Shown here one piece after another: positions 32,347 to 45,470 of a DNA stretch of 64,000 bases; position 1 is the first letter of the stretch; each line of letters begins with the position of its first letter. Source of the stretch: Anoplopoma fimbria (taxonomy: Eukaryota > Chordata > Actinopteri > Perciformes > Anoplopomatidae); assembly GCF_027596085.1 (NCBI RefSeq), contig NC_072472.1, positions 10,038,219-10,102,218 of the forward strand, read 5' to 3'. The notes under the pieces were generated by a model that worked only from the letters and a program-made list of their open reading frames with translations, searched no databases and had not been told where the DNA came from. The position numbers and the translations under genes are program-made.

Positions 32347-33639
32347 GATTGACATTTTGTTACTTTGACTGCTGAGCTGAACTGACAAGGTTTCCTGCCA
32401 TATTGTTGTGCATTTCAACTCCTGCGGATATGGTGTGTTTGGAAATAAATATTGGTTTATTGAACAGATGCTTCATGATGTTGCAATATCTCGCCATATT
32501 GTTTTGTTCCTGCCATCTTATCTCAGCTTCGGGCTCGATGCCCCACTTTGATGAAACTTGCATGATGGAAAATGAGCTGGTGCGTGAAATCAGAAGAGGT
32601 AAAGTTGCCAAGTGTGTTCACCGAAGACAACCAGCTTGAAAGGGTACAATTATTATGAACAAGAGAGGTGACTATGCTGTCTGGCTTTTGCTGTTGCTGA
32701 TCTAAGGCACTCATCTGTTCTACTCATGTCTTGTCTCCTAGAAACCGTGCGGTGTGGGGAGCAGTAGCTTGCCCGAGGACACTTTGAACATTTGGACTGG
32801 AGGAACCTGAAGCAGACATCTAAAAATGGAGTAATTTAGAAATGAGGAAATTTAGGAATTCTCACAAAAAGTATCAAGGAGATAAAAAAAGCGAATAAAT
32901 TTTGAGTCGGTCTATGTTTAGCCTGGAGAGAGAATCAAATAACATTTTGCAACATGGCTGAAGATATTCTATGTCTGCCATGCTTCCTTCCTTATTAAAT
33001 CAATGTCTCTCATCATCTCTCTTGCATGCATTAATTATCTCATTGTGAGGACATACGTTTCTCATGTTGCAGCACTGAGCGTGTTATTTCTATTCAAATT
33101 GTACTTATTCAAGTAATTATGATGATCATGTTCATTTGTGAAACCAGGCTGTCAGCCATCTGAAGTCTAACATGATTCATCAATGCCACTCTTTGTATCC
33201 AGAATCCCTCCTACATTTCAAATTACTGACATAGTTCAATGATTTTTACAATCTTTCTGAGCATGCAGGTGTTGACTGTATCTCTGAAGCTTTATTAAAG
33301 GCATTACTCCAGGACACTGTGATGGCTGTATCTGAGTGACACCAGCATTGATGAAAGTCTAGCTTTCACAGCAGTGGATGAAAACAGCTGTGTTGGATGT
33401 CTTTCTGAGTGATGTTTTAGATCTTCAGAGCCCAGCCAGGTTCACCTCTTTCCCTTGAGTCAATTCAGAGGAAAAACAATACTACCATTGAGCCTGCGAT
33501 GTAGGAATGACAAGCTAATTCAAATATTGTCCGGGCTCAACTGCTGCTAATACAAATAAAACCGACAGGATGGTTGATGAATGAAAATATTCTCAAAGTT
33601 TATATTTTTTATTTTATTATAAATATCTGGGGTTTTTTT

Positions 33640-33960
33640 TAATTATAGTTGTGTTATGATTAGGAGTGTAAGTAGCAAGAGAATGACCCAAACTCAGATA
33701 CAGATGAGGAGGCAGCAGGAACAATTCAATGAATTAATGAATGGCATACACTTCCATGAAGTCCAACAGGCAGCAGGGCAACAAGGAACAGGCAACATAT
33801 TCCAAACACATGATGCAACAAAGACAAACTGACAAAGGGGACCTGGGCTAGTGACTGACTGATGGGAGAGTGGAAACAGGTGAGCTGGAGGTTTGTTGAG
33901 TGCAATGCTAACGAGGGACAGGTGAAACTAATTAGGGCGGGGCAGCCACTCAACACTCAG
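33640..33960. repeat. Probable dispersed teleost repeat
   Basis: The run of AACAAGGAACAGGCAAC, CAAACTGACAAAGGGGACCT and GGGACAGGTGAAACTAATTA has the wording of a very common fish repeat. Termini were not found and there is no coding capacity. Confidence 0.45.
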
Positions 33961-34394
33961 GAAAACCACACAAATGCAGAAAGTAATCTGCAAAAATGAC
34001 AAGTCATGATAGTCTACATTTTTTACTTTAAACGTTACTTGACCAAATGTTGACATCGCCTTTATTTAAAAATGAGATATAAAGCTTAGCTCATGCTCTT
34101 TTTTTAACATGCAGAATACACATGAATAGAGAGCTGTACAACTTATTTTGAAGTGGTTGTGTGGTTATTTGGAGTTTTTTTTTCTTGGATAAATGTCGAC
34201 ACACTCTCTGTAGTTTGTCTGAATCTTTATTTGTCCAAACCATACATTCCCCCCTCTGACAAATACCGAGCTCTGGTCAGTGTACCTAAGCTTCAAACTA
34301 TGATGATCTTGGTATTTATTTTGGATGCGACAGGGATGCATGTCAATTTCTACTTACATAATAGCAATACTGTCTTTTCAAAATAAACTTCCAT

Positions 34395-34910
34395 CCTAGT
34401 TAGGGTTAGGCAACAAAATCCCTTGCGCTGCGTTACAAATCCCAACATTTTTATTAAACTTTTAGTACATACTGCAGCTGCCCTCACTAAGTAGATATTT
34501 CTGCATGCAGTATATTTTAAATTGGGACATGCTACTTTTTTATTACAATGGCACCAGCCATGTTGACCCTCTTGCTCATATCTGCTGCGCAAGGGATTGT
34601 GGGTCAGAATAGCCAGAATAGCATGCTGGCTTGCATTCTGCACAAATGTGACCCGATGTACTAGAACATCCTGGTATTTTTGGAATACTGCATTTGACAT
34701 ACTATGTAATGGGACATACTAAATCTTGTTCTGGCATATTGAAAAATGTGGTAGTAGGGGTATTGGAACGCACAGTTGGTTAGTTTTAGGAAAAGAGTGC
34801 AGTCAAGGTTACCTTTCCCGACTAACGACTCACGTCACTTGACAAGCGAGTGACAAACGAGCCCCGTTGGTTGCGACTCACGTGACTAATGACGGGTCAA
34901 AATACCAATG
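34395..34910. repeat. Probable dispersed repeat, CATACTATGTAATGGGACAT type
   Basis: 34470-34740 contains GGGACATGCTAC and, near its end, TGACATACTATGTAATGGGA then CATACTAAAT, which resembles the end of a non-autonomous fish DNA element. Adjoining text (34395-34430 and 34770-34910) has TTAGGGTTAGGCAACAAAA and repeated GACTCACGT blocks. Confidence 0.4.
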
Positions 34911-35680
34911 TTTACTTTTAGTACTGCACCAGACACAAACGGCCCTCTCCTGGACAAAAGTCCTGTGTTTGTTATCTTGCTTTTTATAACTTTTGATCAA
35001 CTACTGATGACGAACATGGGTTTACATTTGAGTTAATTGAAATTGTGGTGCTTCTGTTTCAAACGCAGGGTGCCACCGACCAACTGTTGTTTTTTTAAAG
35101 AGTTGGCAGTGAGACCCGTTTGATCCAACTGTGTCCTTCTGTGTGTGTAGCATACAGATGTGTGCCGTGGTCCTGCAAAAGAGTAGATCACAGCTTTTTT
35201 TCCGAAAGCTCATTTGCTCATCCAGCTACCAGCCCAGACTCTCAAATGAAGCAATTATTCTGTCTCCGATACACTTCCATCTCCTAATGTAGAAGTCACT
35301 TCCATTTTGCTATTGTAATAAAGTATCATCTGGGATAACCATCTTTGGAAAGTTATTCTCACTCTGTGCCACTTCCAATTCAGCATTTTTCCACGAAATG
35401 ACTGCCAATTGTTGCTTATTTTCCTCTCATTGCTACTTGCTGATTATACCCTGTAGCTGCTTCTCCCAGCCCCTGAGAGGCACAGGCTTCATACATTCTA
35501 GTTTTACAGCCAGAGGCCACACTGCAAGACATTTATTAAAAAGAAACATATTAAGCTTGGCAACAAAGAAAGGTTTCAACAGACTAGAGGGTTAAGATGC
35601 TTCATTCATCATCGATTTTGGTTAAATACCTTGTTTCACACCACTGCTACCTCGTCTCCCTCATTACTGATGCTATAACC

Positions 35681-35683
<3 letters not shown>

Positions 35684-35720
<37 letters not shown>
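35684..35720. repeat. (CA)n microsatellite
   Basis: About 18 CA units followed by AAACAAACAAA. Confidence 0.97.
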
Positions 35721-35725
<5 letters not shown>

Positions 35726-35914
35726 AACAAAAGCGAAACATCCCTAGCTTGGAATTGAGCGAGGTTAAACTTTTTGTGTTTAATCCACAGCAGGATGTAA
35801 GCTGCACTAGCAAGGATTTAAAGCCGTGCACACTAAAGCTGAGCTGCAAAGCTGTCTTGATAAAAAGGATGCAATACTTTGTATAGTGTCTGGTGGGAAG
35901 CAATCCTACTGTGT

Positions 35915-36016
<102 letters not shown>

Positions 36017-36019
36017 AGA

Positions 36020-37733
36020 AAAAGATAAAAATGTGCCCGACTGAAATGAATGAATTCCCTTTAGCAATTAAAATTCATAAAGGAAGCAATGAAATTTTCA
36101 AACAATCTCAAAACAGGCGATGGTGTCCTGCCAGGCCGGCACATCAAGATCAAGAGAAAGAAGCTGTTGGGGAGAGAAATCTCTGAGACTAACTGACTGA
36201 AGAGTTGTATTAAAGATACAAAACACATTTAGTTAAACATTATTCCATCAGAAAAAAAAAACATTTTGTTGACAATCATTTGAAAGCAAATGATAAATAA
36301 GAAATGTGCATAATCATATTCAATGTCTTTGGGCTTGTGACACAAACATATTATCTCTGAACAAAGTACTGCCAACAAGGGAGAGTCCCCTGTCTTTGAT
36401 TTGCTAGAGGAAAAGAAAGAAAAGACAATTACTGAAAATCATAACTTTAAGCACAATCAAATGTTACATTTGAAAGATAAGAAATTATCAGTTTTTTGAG
36501 CACTTTAGAATAAAGTTATTAGAAAGTGGAAAGTGATAGTATAATCGTATTTTGCTGTAATGCCTCCTTGTAGGTTGTTTTTTCTTTGCACAAGCTAAAA
36601 AAAAACAACCTTCAACATATGTTAAAAGTGAAGCAGCAAATACTTTTGCAAGAAAATGTTTATACCGACCATCACAAGGAAATTTGCTGCCCCCCCACCC
36701 TCCTGCAGTAAATAATCTCACTGCAAGGCTGTAAACATATGCATGAAACCTGCCACTGAATGAAAAGATGTGAAAATGGATGAGTAAACTCCAACAGACA
36801 CTTCTGATAGTCTTCCATAACAGCCTAATTTGTTATGAAATTAATTATTGCACCAAGCAAACGTGCTACATAATTCTGATAGATAGTGTGTGTGCAAACA
36901 TTATATTAAGAGATTGACCTTTTGCGTGAGTGTTGCCTTCACTTCTTTATAAACCTACTTTATCAAATGAAATTCCCGACAGATGGTCCAAATATCATCA
37001 ACTGATCTGAATTGATTATCCTCGGGTACAAAAGGAAGAGACAAGGGATGATGAGAAGAAGAAAGGGAGAGGATAAGTGCTTGCCAGCTTGTGTATGTGC
37101 ATAACTGGAATCTGCAGATATTAAAAACACACAAATATTACAAAGGTCATGTATTTAATGGTTCCACCAAAGTAATGGCACTTTAAAAAGACTGGAAACT
37201 TTTACATGTCATGTCTCTAAATGTACAAATTATAAAGTAGACTTTTTAATGACCAAAGTGAGGTTTTTTAATGCTCCATTTAATGATGAAAGGGCCTATT
37301 TTACTCATTACCTATCATCTCTTTACTTTTACATGCTGTCTCCTTTGTCTTATCTCCTGTCTGAAGTAGTGTAATAAATTACCTTTTATCACTCTGAGGT
37401 ATTTCAAAGCAAGCACTAATTAAGGTCCTAATAACTGAAAGAGATCTAAATGGTCCCTTTGGAAATAGCAATGAGCTTCTATCACATGAAAAGCTGCCAA
37501 ATAAATGTGGTGACACAAACAGATGATATATTAGGTTTTGAATACATTGCCTAAAATTACCACAATGAGGAGAATGAGGTTGAACGTCACCAATACTTTT
37601 GTGTGTCAGATGTTGAGTCTCAGTGGTAGGATTAGCGCTCAGCATTTCCTTCTTGCTGGGTGTCTGGTGGTGAGAGGCTCTGACACGACAACCTGGGACC
37701 TGATGGATGGCACTCTGACAAAGAGGATTTGGA

Positions 37734-37735
<2 letters not shown>
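36020..37735. other. Intergenic, no gene recognised
   Basis: AT-rich non-coding DNA. No element or RNA gene was recognised. Confidence 0.5.
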
Positions 37736-37737
<2 letters not shown>

Positions 37738-37765
<28 letters not shown>

Positions 37766-37872
37766 TGTGTGTGTGTGTACTGTATATGTGTGTGTTTGGG
37801 CCATATCTGCTGAGGATTAGTCTCCAGTTCATCCCAGGCCCTTTCTCTCTCTCTCTCTCACACACACAGAGA
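37738..37872. repeat. (GA)n(GT)n and mirrored (TC)n(AC)n cluster
   Basis: (GA)n to about 37765 runs into (GT)n (37766-37778). About 65 nt later (TC)n (37843-37859) runs into (AC)n (to 37868). The two compound tracts are reverse complements and can pair. Confidence 0.9.
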
Positions 37873-37919
37873 CATGCTCCTAACTTGTCAGTAAAATATT
37901 GGATTAGCATGACTCACTA

Positions 37920-39595
37920 ATATCTGACAGGTCTTATTATTTAATCATATTTTTATTTGGTCATTTTACAGAATATAATCTAATGCTGTCGACAGGCTTG
38001 AAAAACGGTGTAATTTCGCAGCGTTCACCTTGATAGAAGTCTCATAAATTTCCACTGATGTTTTATTATCGTTGTTCACCACAAATTAGATTTCTTGTAC
38101 TACTCAGAAAAAATCAATGTGCCTTTGAAAAGCAATCTGTTCTGACAGCAAACATCAAGTCTTAGAGGAGGCGTTAACATTGTTGTTTTTTTTTCTTTTT
38201 TAACTATATTTTATTGATTTTGGTTGTTTTACTCTCTTGACCTTGGTTATAGATGTCAACCATCCTAATGATGCCTTTTCATTTCAAACACTAAGTTATG
38301 TCAACAATCATATCATTGATACAGCTGATTGGATATTTACATTGACTCTAAACATTTGCTGTGCCATCCCTGATCCCTTAAGATCCAATGCCTATCTCAA
38401 AGAAAATTTAAGAACAGATCTGTATCATAGGAAGCTGTGAACAACAGTGAAGTATTCATTCACTGTTGTTTTTAGGTAATTGCCCCACTTATTGTTGAAG
38501 AAAATAAATAGGCTCCAGCTAATGAGTGATGAAGGCTGCCTCTGGTGAATGTCATGAAAAAAAGCTATAATTTTAATTGGTTGCTACAATACCTGCTGTA
38601 AATGTATCGCACCAGATGTGAAATTCAAATGAAGACAGCCACCTGACATTTGGTAGACACACTCGTGAACGTCACTTAAATATGATGGTACACAAAACCA
38701 GCTTTGTTTTCATTTAAGAAACGCACTTTAGAGCCTGAATAACAATTTGCATACACGTTCATCTGTGTGCTGCGGGATGATGCCTCTTGGCTGCACACAC
38801 CCCTTCTGACTGCAGTTATCCTTTATGATAGCATCAACATTCAAGTTTATGCATGTAAAACATTGTTGTTGGAACCTTATTCAATATTCAAAAGTTTTTT
38901 GATGAAAGTTGTGGTTTCTGGCCCCCCGAAAGCCTTAAATCTTTGACATGTGGTTTCTTTTCTTGTGGTAATATTTTAGAATTGGACTGGGTTAAGGCTG
39001 AATCCTTGAAAATTAAAAGATGGCACTATTCCCCCCACAGAGTTCACCAAGCACAATACAGACACGGTGAGAAACCTTTCCGGAGAGTTTCAGGTTATCT
39101 CCTACAATTCATTGCCCGTAGGAATGACGGAGGGTCGGCAGAACGCCAAATGGAGTCACTTGATTAACTTCCTGCCAGGAGGCGAGCTGACACACTTTTT
39201 GAGCGCTATGAAAAGTTACACAATGTTTTGGAATACCGCTTCATTAGCAAACTTGCTGCATTCATTTGAATTAAACCAGCAGATGTGTGTACGACGACTT
39301 GCTGCTCATTTCAAATGCATCAAGGACATTCATTGAATCATGAGAGACGTACGCTGATGTGAATGTTGATGCACAGAGCCTAATGACCAGAGGGTACGCT
39401 TTTGTTTTTAATTCTGGCATTTTTAATGTAGGGCGCCACATGGGAAACAAATACTGTAAAGTCATGTTTGGAAAGATTGAAGGACAAATGAAATATCTGA
39501 CCCACATTTGTATGAGGCAAAAAGTCATCCCAAAAATACATTTCTATTCTATTTTGTTTGCTTTTTGGAGCAGACATAAATTACCCTGCATGGCT
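37920..39595. other. Intergenic, no gene recognised
   Basis: No coding signal or recognised repeat. Confidence 0.5.
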
Positions 39596-39761
39596 GGTTG
39601 TGTGTGTGCGTGCATGAGCGACTCTGTGTGTGTGTTTTTGTGTGTGACGTGGTCTTGGTTTGAACTTTGTCGGCTGCACGCACACCCTGGCTCTGTGCTA
39701 CAGGGAAATGTGGGCGTTGTGTCTGCCAGGCCTCTTACACTTGGCTTGTCTACATGCATTA

Positions 39762-39773
39762 CTCACACACACA

Positions 39774-39849
<76 letters not shown>
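39762..39849. repeat. (CA)n microsatellite
   Basis: About 42 CA units, flanked by looser CACACA-rich DNA to 39960. Long Thr-His frames here are products of the repeat. Confidence 0.98.
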
Positions 39850-39851
<2 letters not shown>

Positions 39852-40074
39852 CATACACACAAATACATGTGTACAGATCTGCAACACACACACAGACATG
39901 CTCAGTCATAGGTGCACATGCACATAGTCAGACACACATGCATAACAAGAGTCACACACAGGAGACTCAGGAGGACGGAGTCCATTGAGGATTTCATCTA
40001 GCTAAATAGTTAATATTCACACTGGCCAGGCCTGCCAGGCAGCAGCTAACGGCGTAATAGCATTAGCTTCTGTA

Positions 40075-40075
<1 letters not shown>

Positions 40076-40163
<88 letters not shown>
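40076..40163. repeat. (AC)n microsatellite
   Basis: About 43 uninterrupted AC units, 230 bp after the previous CA tract and in the same orientation. Confidence 0.98.
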
Positions 40164-40164
<1 letters not shown>

Positions 40165-41071
40165 TCACATATCTCAACACACGCTGTCTCTCTTACTTCA
40201 TGGGTCTTCCTGCTGCAGTGGCTCATGGGACCTTAATCTAATTCAGAGTTGTTCAGTCATGTTTATTGAGGTGACGTTAATTCAACAGCACTGCAGCTCA
40301 CTCTCTCGGCTCCCACTCTCACTTAATCTTCCATCCTTGTATCCAGTAGATGGCCTCATTGTGCCTCTGTGTGCATGCCTGCTGGCTACAAGTTCATCTC
40401 AGGACATTAAGACACCTTCATTTTTTAGCCCTTTCTTTACTTTTTGGGACTTTACAGCAGTGATATTATACTGTTTTTGTCAGTTGAGGTCAAGTGCAAC
40501 ATCAAGTGCAAGCAGAAAAAGAGGACACAATCATTAATGGTACTGTAAAACATGCGACAGTGAGTTTGTTAGGTAGCCTATTTTTGAGTGAGGAATATCA
40601 AATATGACACCAACCTGGTTTCAGGCAGAAATGTAAGTATTTTTTTTAAGAAACTGAAAAAAGTAAGCTTATGTTTCCCCTCTGTATTTTATTAGCCCAT
40701 AATAATCCTTATATGTTCTTATATGTGGGCTAACTTTTTTTTTTTTTTTTTCTTTTTTAAGATAAAAACACAATATTGCTCTACGGTGTGAATTTGGTTG
40801 GCTTCACCCTTCACAGCCTCCCCCTGGATAGATGGAGCAGTTGAGGCAAAGACCGTGGCGCACAGAAGCAGGCTGCAGCTGAGCGGAGAGAGAGGAGCGC
40901 GCATGGAAACGGGGACTTGGGAGAGACCGAGTCCTTCCCCATCACTCCCATCAGACACCTCAGAGGCTAACAGAGGATGACCCTACAAACAGAGACGCAT
41001 GTGGACTGATAAAAAACACCTGAGGACCGTCGCAACAGGGGAGCGTGACTGACTTCCCACGGAGGAGTGCG

Positions 41072-41076
<5 letters not shown>

Positions 41077-41112
<36 letters not shown>
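41077..41112. repeat. (GA)n tract
   Basis: About 17 GA units upstream of drd1. A candidate GAGA-type or H-DNA-forming tract. Confidence 0.95.
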
Positions 41113-41115
<3 letters not shown>

Positions 41116-41198
41116 GATCTCATTCTCCTTCACTTGGTTCCAAGATACACAAGTTTGATATAAATTGAAGAGATGTGGATTTTCAGGATGGACTGAAT

Positions 41199-41201
<3 letters not shown>

Positions 41202-41237
<36 letters not shown>
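41202..41237. repeat. Poly(T) tract
   Basis: About 36 T in a row, 0.7 kb upstream of the predicted drd1 promoter. Confidence 0.95.
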
Positions 41238-41240
<3 letters not shown>

Positions 41241-41738
41241 CTGTTCAATTACCAGAGTTGTTGTTTTTTTTGTGTGTGTGGTCCTGAGCTGACCACATCC
41301 ACAGGAGGCTGTCTAAAGATTTAGAAATATAAGAAACAATAAACTGCGACCCTGTTTCCCAGACGTCAACCCGGGGATTCCACAGCCAGAGATTACTTTA
41401 GGTGGTTGTGCCCAAATAACTCCTGAATGTTTTGGAAAGCCGAACGGTCGTTTTGCTGTGTCCACACAAATGGGCAGGCGAACTAAAGCCAAAGAGGAAA
41501 AAAAGAAAGAAAAAAAAAACGACCTCGCATCTGGATTACAGCGACATGTCAGCATTAACAGAGCGGTGAGATTGCTGTGCTTTGCTTTATGTGATGCATT
41601 TGACATTTAATATGTTATCTGCCTGTTCTCGAGATGGACTGTTGAGACTTTTGAATGCAGTTTTTTTCAGCCCAATTTTTGGCACATTTTTTTTGGGAGA
41701 AATGCTGTGCCATGAAGTAACAGGGAGCTGCATTCTGT

Positions 41739-41739
41739 A

Positions 41740-41795
<56 letters not shown>
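41739..41795. repeat. (AAT)n microsatellite
   Basis: About 18 AAT units, 140 bp upstream of the predicted drd1 TATA box. Confidence 0.98.
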
Positions 41796-41798
<3 letters not shown>

Positions 41799-41936
41799 CA
41801 CACGACGCCTAATAACTGGGGTGGATCAGCTTCTATACAGGCACCAATATAATCACACGGACACGCCTAGAGGATCATTAAACAAATCAGATAAACGCAG
41901 CGCGAACACCATCGATAGAAGTTATTGATGAGGTGG

Positions 41937-41944
41937 TATATAAG
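41937..41944 (+). promoter_or_regulatory. TATA box, predicted drd1 core promoter
   Basis: TATATAAG, followed at 41951 by ATTGGCCA (an inverted CCAAT motif). It predicts transcription start near 41970 and a 5' leader of about 235 nt after splicing. It is the best TATA match within 600 nt upstream of the drd1 start. Confidence 0.45.
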
Positions 41945-42090
41945 GCTAATGATTGGCCAAGCCTCTGTTTACTCAACAGCTCGGCAACAATATGGTGTGA
42001 AACTTTGAGGCATCCAGAGAGCGGAGGAAAAAAAAAAGTAACAAGGACTTCACTTTTAATTGAATACTTGCTGCTGCTTTATACAATTTC

Positions 42091-42448
42091 ATGACGACTG
42101 TGCTTGGAAAAAGAACCGCAAACAACAGCTGGAATATCCCTCCTCCTCTTCCATCTAGAATGTCTGCTGCAGCAGGAGTATACGGACCAGGTATTTTGGG
42201 GGGCCAAGAGATATTTTTGAAATATTTTTAGCATTTCTTATGCAAAGATGGTGGTTGTGACAAGGAGCTTATGGATGACCCAGTCTGTGGGAGAGCTGGT
42301 GCCGAGACAATCGACCTCTCCTCCAGCTACGCCGTCTGTCTAAAACCCCTCCCCAGAGAGGCACAGCTGCTGCAGGCTGGGGATGTGATGGGGTGACTGT
42401 TGACACCCCCCTCACCCACCCCCCTATCTTACTTTATTAGCAGTGTAA
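42091..42448 (+). other. drd1 5' leader: upstream ORF and probable intron 42191-42443
   Basis: A CAG|GTATTT donor (GT at 42191) and a pyrimidine-rich acceptor (TTACTTTATTAGCAG, ending 42443) frame a 253-nt intron just upstream of the receptor start. Mammalian DRD1 also has a small 5' UTR intron (established). An ATG at 42091 opens a frame that crosses the splice junction and ends in TAA at 42446-42448, a 34-residue uORF stopping 8 nt before the drd1 ATG. An in-frame ATG at 42160 gives an 11-residue version. A minimal uORF (ATG GTG TGA) lies at 41991-41999. Confidence 0.5.
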
Positions 42449-42456
42449 TATAAACA

Positions 42457-43848
42457 ATGGATCAGAATTTCTCAACGGTTCGAGATGGAAAGCAGCTGCT
42501 GCCAGAGCGAGACTCGTCTAAACGCGTGCTGACAGGATGCTTCCTCTTCCTCCTCATCTTCACCACGCTACTAGGCAACACGCTAGTGTGCGTCGCCGTC
42601 ACCAAGTTCCGACACCTGAGGTCGAAGGTCACCAACTTCTTTGTGATCTCGCTGGCCATCTCTGACCTCCTGGTGGCTATCCTGGTAATGCCGTGGAAGG
42701 CGGCGACCGAGATCGTGGGCTTCTGGCCGTTCGGCGCGTTCTGCAACGTCTGGGTGGCGTTCGACATCATGTGCTCCACTGCCTCCATCTTGAACCTGTG
42801 TGTGATCAGCGTAGACCGCTACTGGGCCATCTCGAGCCCGTTCCGCTACGAACGCAAGATGACCCCTAAAGTGGCATGTCTGATGATCAGTGTGGCGTGG
42901 ACCCTGTCAGTCCTCATCTCCTTCATTCCTGTTCAGCTAAACTGGCACAAAGCTCAGACGACCAGCTACGCAGAGCTAAATGGAACATACCCCGGCGACC
43001 TGCCCCCTGACAACTGCGACTCCAGCCTTAACAGGACCTACGCCATCTCTTCCTCCCTTATCAGCTTCTACATTCCCGTGGCCATCATGATCGTCACCTA
43101 CACCCGGATCTACCGCATCGCACAGAAACAAATACGGAGAATATCTGCCCTGGAGCGGGCAGCAGAGAGTGCCAAAAACCGCCACAGCAGCATGGGGAAT
43201 AGTTCGAGCATTGAGAGCGAGAGCTCGTTCAAAATGTCATTCAAGCGAGAAACCAAAGTCTTAAAGACGCTCTCAGTCATCATGGGAGTGTTTGTGTGCT
43301 GCTGGTTGCCCTTCTTCATCCTTAACTGCATGGTTCCGTTCTGCGAGCCGAACATGCCGGACGGGACCGCAGACTTCTTCTGCATCAGCTCCACCACCTT
43401 CGATGTGTTTGTGTGGTTTGGCTGGGCAAACTCCTCGCTAAATCCTATCATCTATGCCTTCAACGCCGACTTCCGCAAGGCCTTCTCCATCCTCCTGGGC
43501 TGTCACCGGCTCTGCCCCGGGAGCAACGCCATTGAGATCGTCAGCATTAACAACAACATGGGCGCCCCCACCTCAAATCCCAACTGTCAGTATCAGCCCA
43601 AGAGTCACATCCCGAAGGAGGGCAACCATTCAGCCAACTATGTGATCCCCCACAGCATCCTGTGTCAGGAGGAGGAGTTACAGAAGAAGGATGGATGCGG
43701 ATTGGAGATCGAGGTGGGAATGGTAAACAAAAGCCTGGAGAAACTCTCCCCAGCCATCTCTGGGAATTTAGACAGCGATACTGAGGTCACCCTGGAAAAG
43801 ATCAATCCCATAACACAGAACGGACAGCATAAAACCGTGTCTTGTTGA
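42457..43848 (+). CDS. drd1: Dopamine D1-type receptor, intronless coding exon
   Basis: A 463-residue rhodopsin-class GPCR coupling dopamine to Gs/adenylate cyclase at the plasma membrane. Seen in the sequence: NFS sequon at 4 and NGT at 175; TM1 about 24-48 with GN; C96-C187 disulfide pair; amine-binding Asp103 (FDIMCSTAS); DRY at 120-122; TM5 serine cluster 198-203; long basic third loop with [24 protein letters not shown] at 281-287; NPIIY at 329-333; palmitoylation-type cysteines at 349 and 353; and a long tail ending near [13 protein letters not shown], a D1 hallmark. TM segments are nearly identical to human DRD1 (446 aa), so it is DRD1 rather than DRD5 or the fish D1C/D1E types. Teleosts carry two drd1 copies and I cannot tell which this is. 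The start has a good context (ACAATGG). GC-rich third positions contrast with the AT-rich surroundings. Confidence 0.96.
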   Translation: MDQNFSTVRDGKQLLPERDSSKRVLTGCFLFLLIFTTLLGNTLVCVAVTKFRHLRSKVTNFFVISLAISDLLVAILVMPWKAATEIVGFWPFGAFCNVWVAFDIMCSTASILNLCVISVDRYWAISSPFRYERKMTPKVACLMISVAWTLSVLISFIPVQLNWHKAQTTSYAELNGTYPGDLPPDNCDSSLNRTYAISSSLISFYIPVAIMIVTYTRIYRIAQKQIRRISALERAAESAKNRHSSMGNSSSIESESSFKMSFKRETKVLKTLSVIMGVFVCCWLPFFILNCMVPFCEPNMPDGTADFFCISSTTFDVFVWFGWANSSLNPIIYAFNADFRKAFSILLGCHRLCPGSNAIEIVSINNNMGAPTSNPNCQYQPKSHIPKEGNHSANYVIPHSILCQEEELQKKDGCGLEIEVGMVNKSLEKLSPAISGNLDSDTEVTLEKINPITQNGQHKTVSC

Positions 43849-45384
43849 GAGAAGGCAAAGATTGATCGGAGTACACCGAGGCATGGATGTACACACAAAG
43901 GGAAGAAAAGCTCACACAGGAGCACAGCCAAAGTAACAAAAGAGACGGTTATCTTTAAGAACATGCCTGACAGGGAAACACTGAGTGGGATTACAGGACC
44001 TTATGACTGTCAACAAAAATCTACATGGAAAAACCTACAGAATGTTTTAAAGTAAAGGCACTTTATCCTGGATATAACTATCTGCAAAATACTCTCAGCA
44101 TTTATTGATGAAATTGACACATTTGATGATAAATGTTGATAATGTGAATATTAAAGCAGAACACTAGCTTTGTGCACATGTATACATTTTTTTTTTTACA
44201 TTTACAAAGATGTATACATCTGCATGTGTATACTGTACAGTACTGACACAATCCTGGAAGGACTTAAACACAGTATATACAGTGGAGGAAGATGTAGTAA
44301 CTATTAGTAACATGTCTTGTATGTAGGTGCTTTGTATGTGTTTCATGGAAGAGAGAGAACCATGTGGGTAAATGGATTTTCGGTACAGATTAATTAGTTG
44401 TTTGTTGCAGTTATTTCTCTTCAGTACATTTCTAATAACAATTTTATTGCTGAATCAAAACACCTCAGACACCAAAGTAACAGTATTCTGTTCTGATTCA
44501 ATATAAAACAGGCAGGGGGGCAGATAATGGAGTTGAAAACCGTATGCCAAGTCATATATTTATAAATTTTTCATTTTTACACCCCCCACTACCCATGTTG
44601 TCTCTCACTATTCCCAGATGAGAAAAAAAACACTCCTATTGTCTACTTTCCTTTCCTACTATCCTACTCTGGCCCATCCTGAGACAAATCCTCTTGGGAC
44701 AGATCAGACGTTTCCTCCATTTCTTCTCCTTTCTCCCGTTTTTCATTAGCTTCTCCCCCTCTCTGTCGCTCTTCATCAAACCCTCTCTAGGGCCCTACAG
44801 TCTGCTTTCCTTTCCCTTTTTCCTGCTTTTCTCTCCGCAGTCAGCAAAGTCCCTTCCTCCCTCTTGCTGCCCTTATTTCTTCACCTTCACCTCTTCTCGC
44901 TTCCCTCCTCCCGACCGTTCGCTCAGTCAGCACGGTCCTTCACACCTGCACCACAACTTCCTTTTATATTTTTCTTTGTCTGTCTGCCTCCTCCTCCACG
45001 TCTCCTCTGGCAGCCCTCCATTTCATTACTCTGCCCACTCAAAGTGGTACTTATTATTCTATTTTGGCAAATGTCGTCAGTCCATAATTCAAAAAGAATG
45101 TAAATCTGTAAACTAAAACTCCTGCACTTGGACAGAGGAGACAGCAGCAGCAGCAGAGTTGACACTTATTGACCTTTTGTAAACTTGCAGGTATATGTTT
45201 TTGTAAATTGCTCATGCTGGGAGACATGCTGCTCTGGAGTGGCGATTTGGAGCAATGCAGGTTGACAGTCGCTGTGTTTGCAGGGGTGGAGTCCAAGACA
45301 AACCACTATGGTGAGGATCACCTTCAAGATATCGAACATATTTTTATTGCCACTCCTCTCCCAGTTATTTGTTTATGCACTGTA

Positions 45385-45470
<86 letters not shown>

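Noticed and set aside
39359..39988. 209-residue plus-strand frame
   Set aside because: Largely the translation of a (CA)n microsatellite, with no domain and no codon bias.
41615..41803. Poly-tyrosine frame
   Set aside because: Translation of the (AAT)n microsatellite.
42462..42788. Antisense frames over drd1
   Set aside because: Shadow frames produced by the GC-rich receptor coding sequence.
44694..45116. 140-residue Ser/Phe/Pro-rich frame
   Set aside because: Composition reflects a pyrimidine-rich tract. Not a protein gene.
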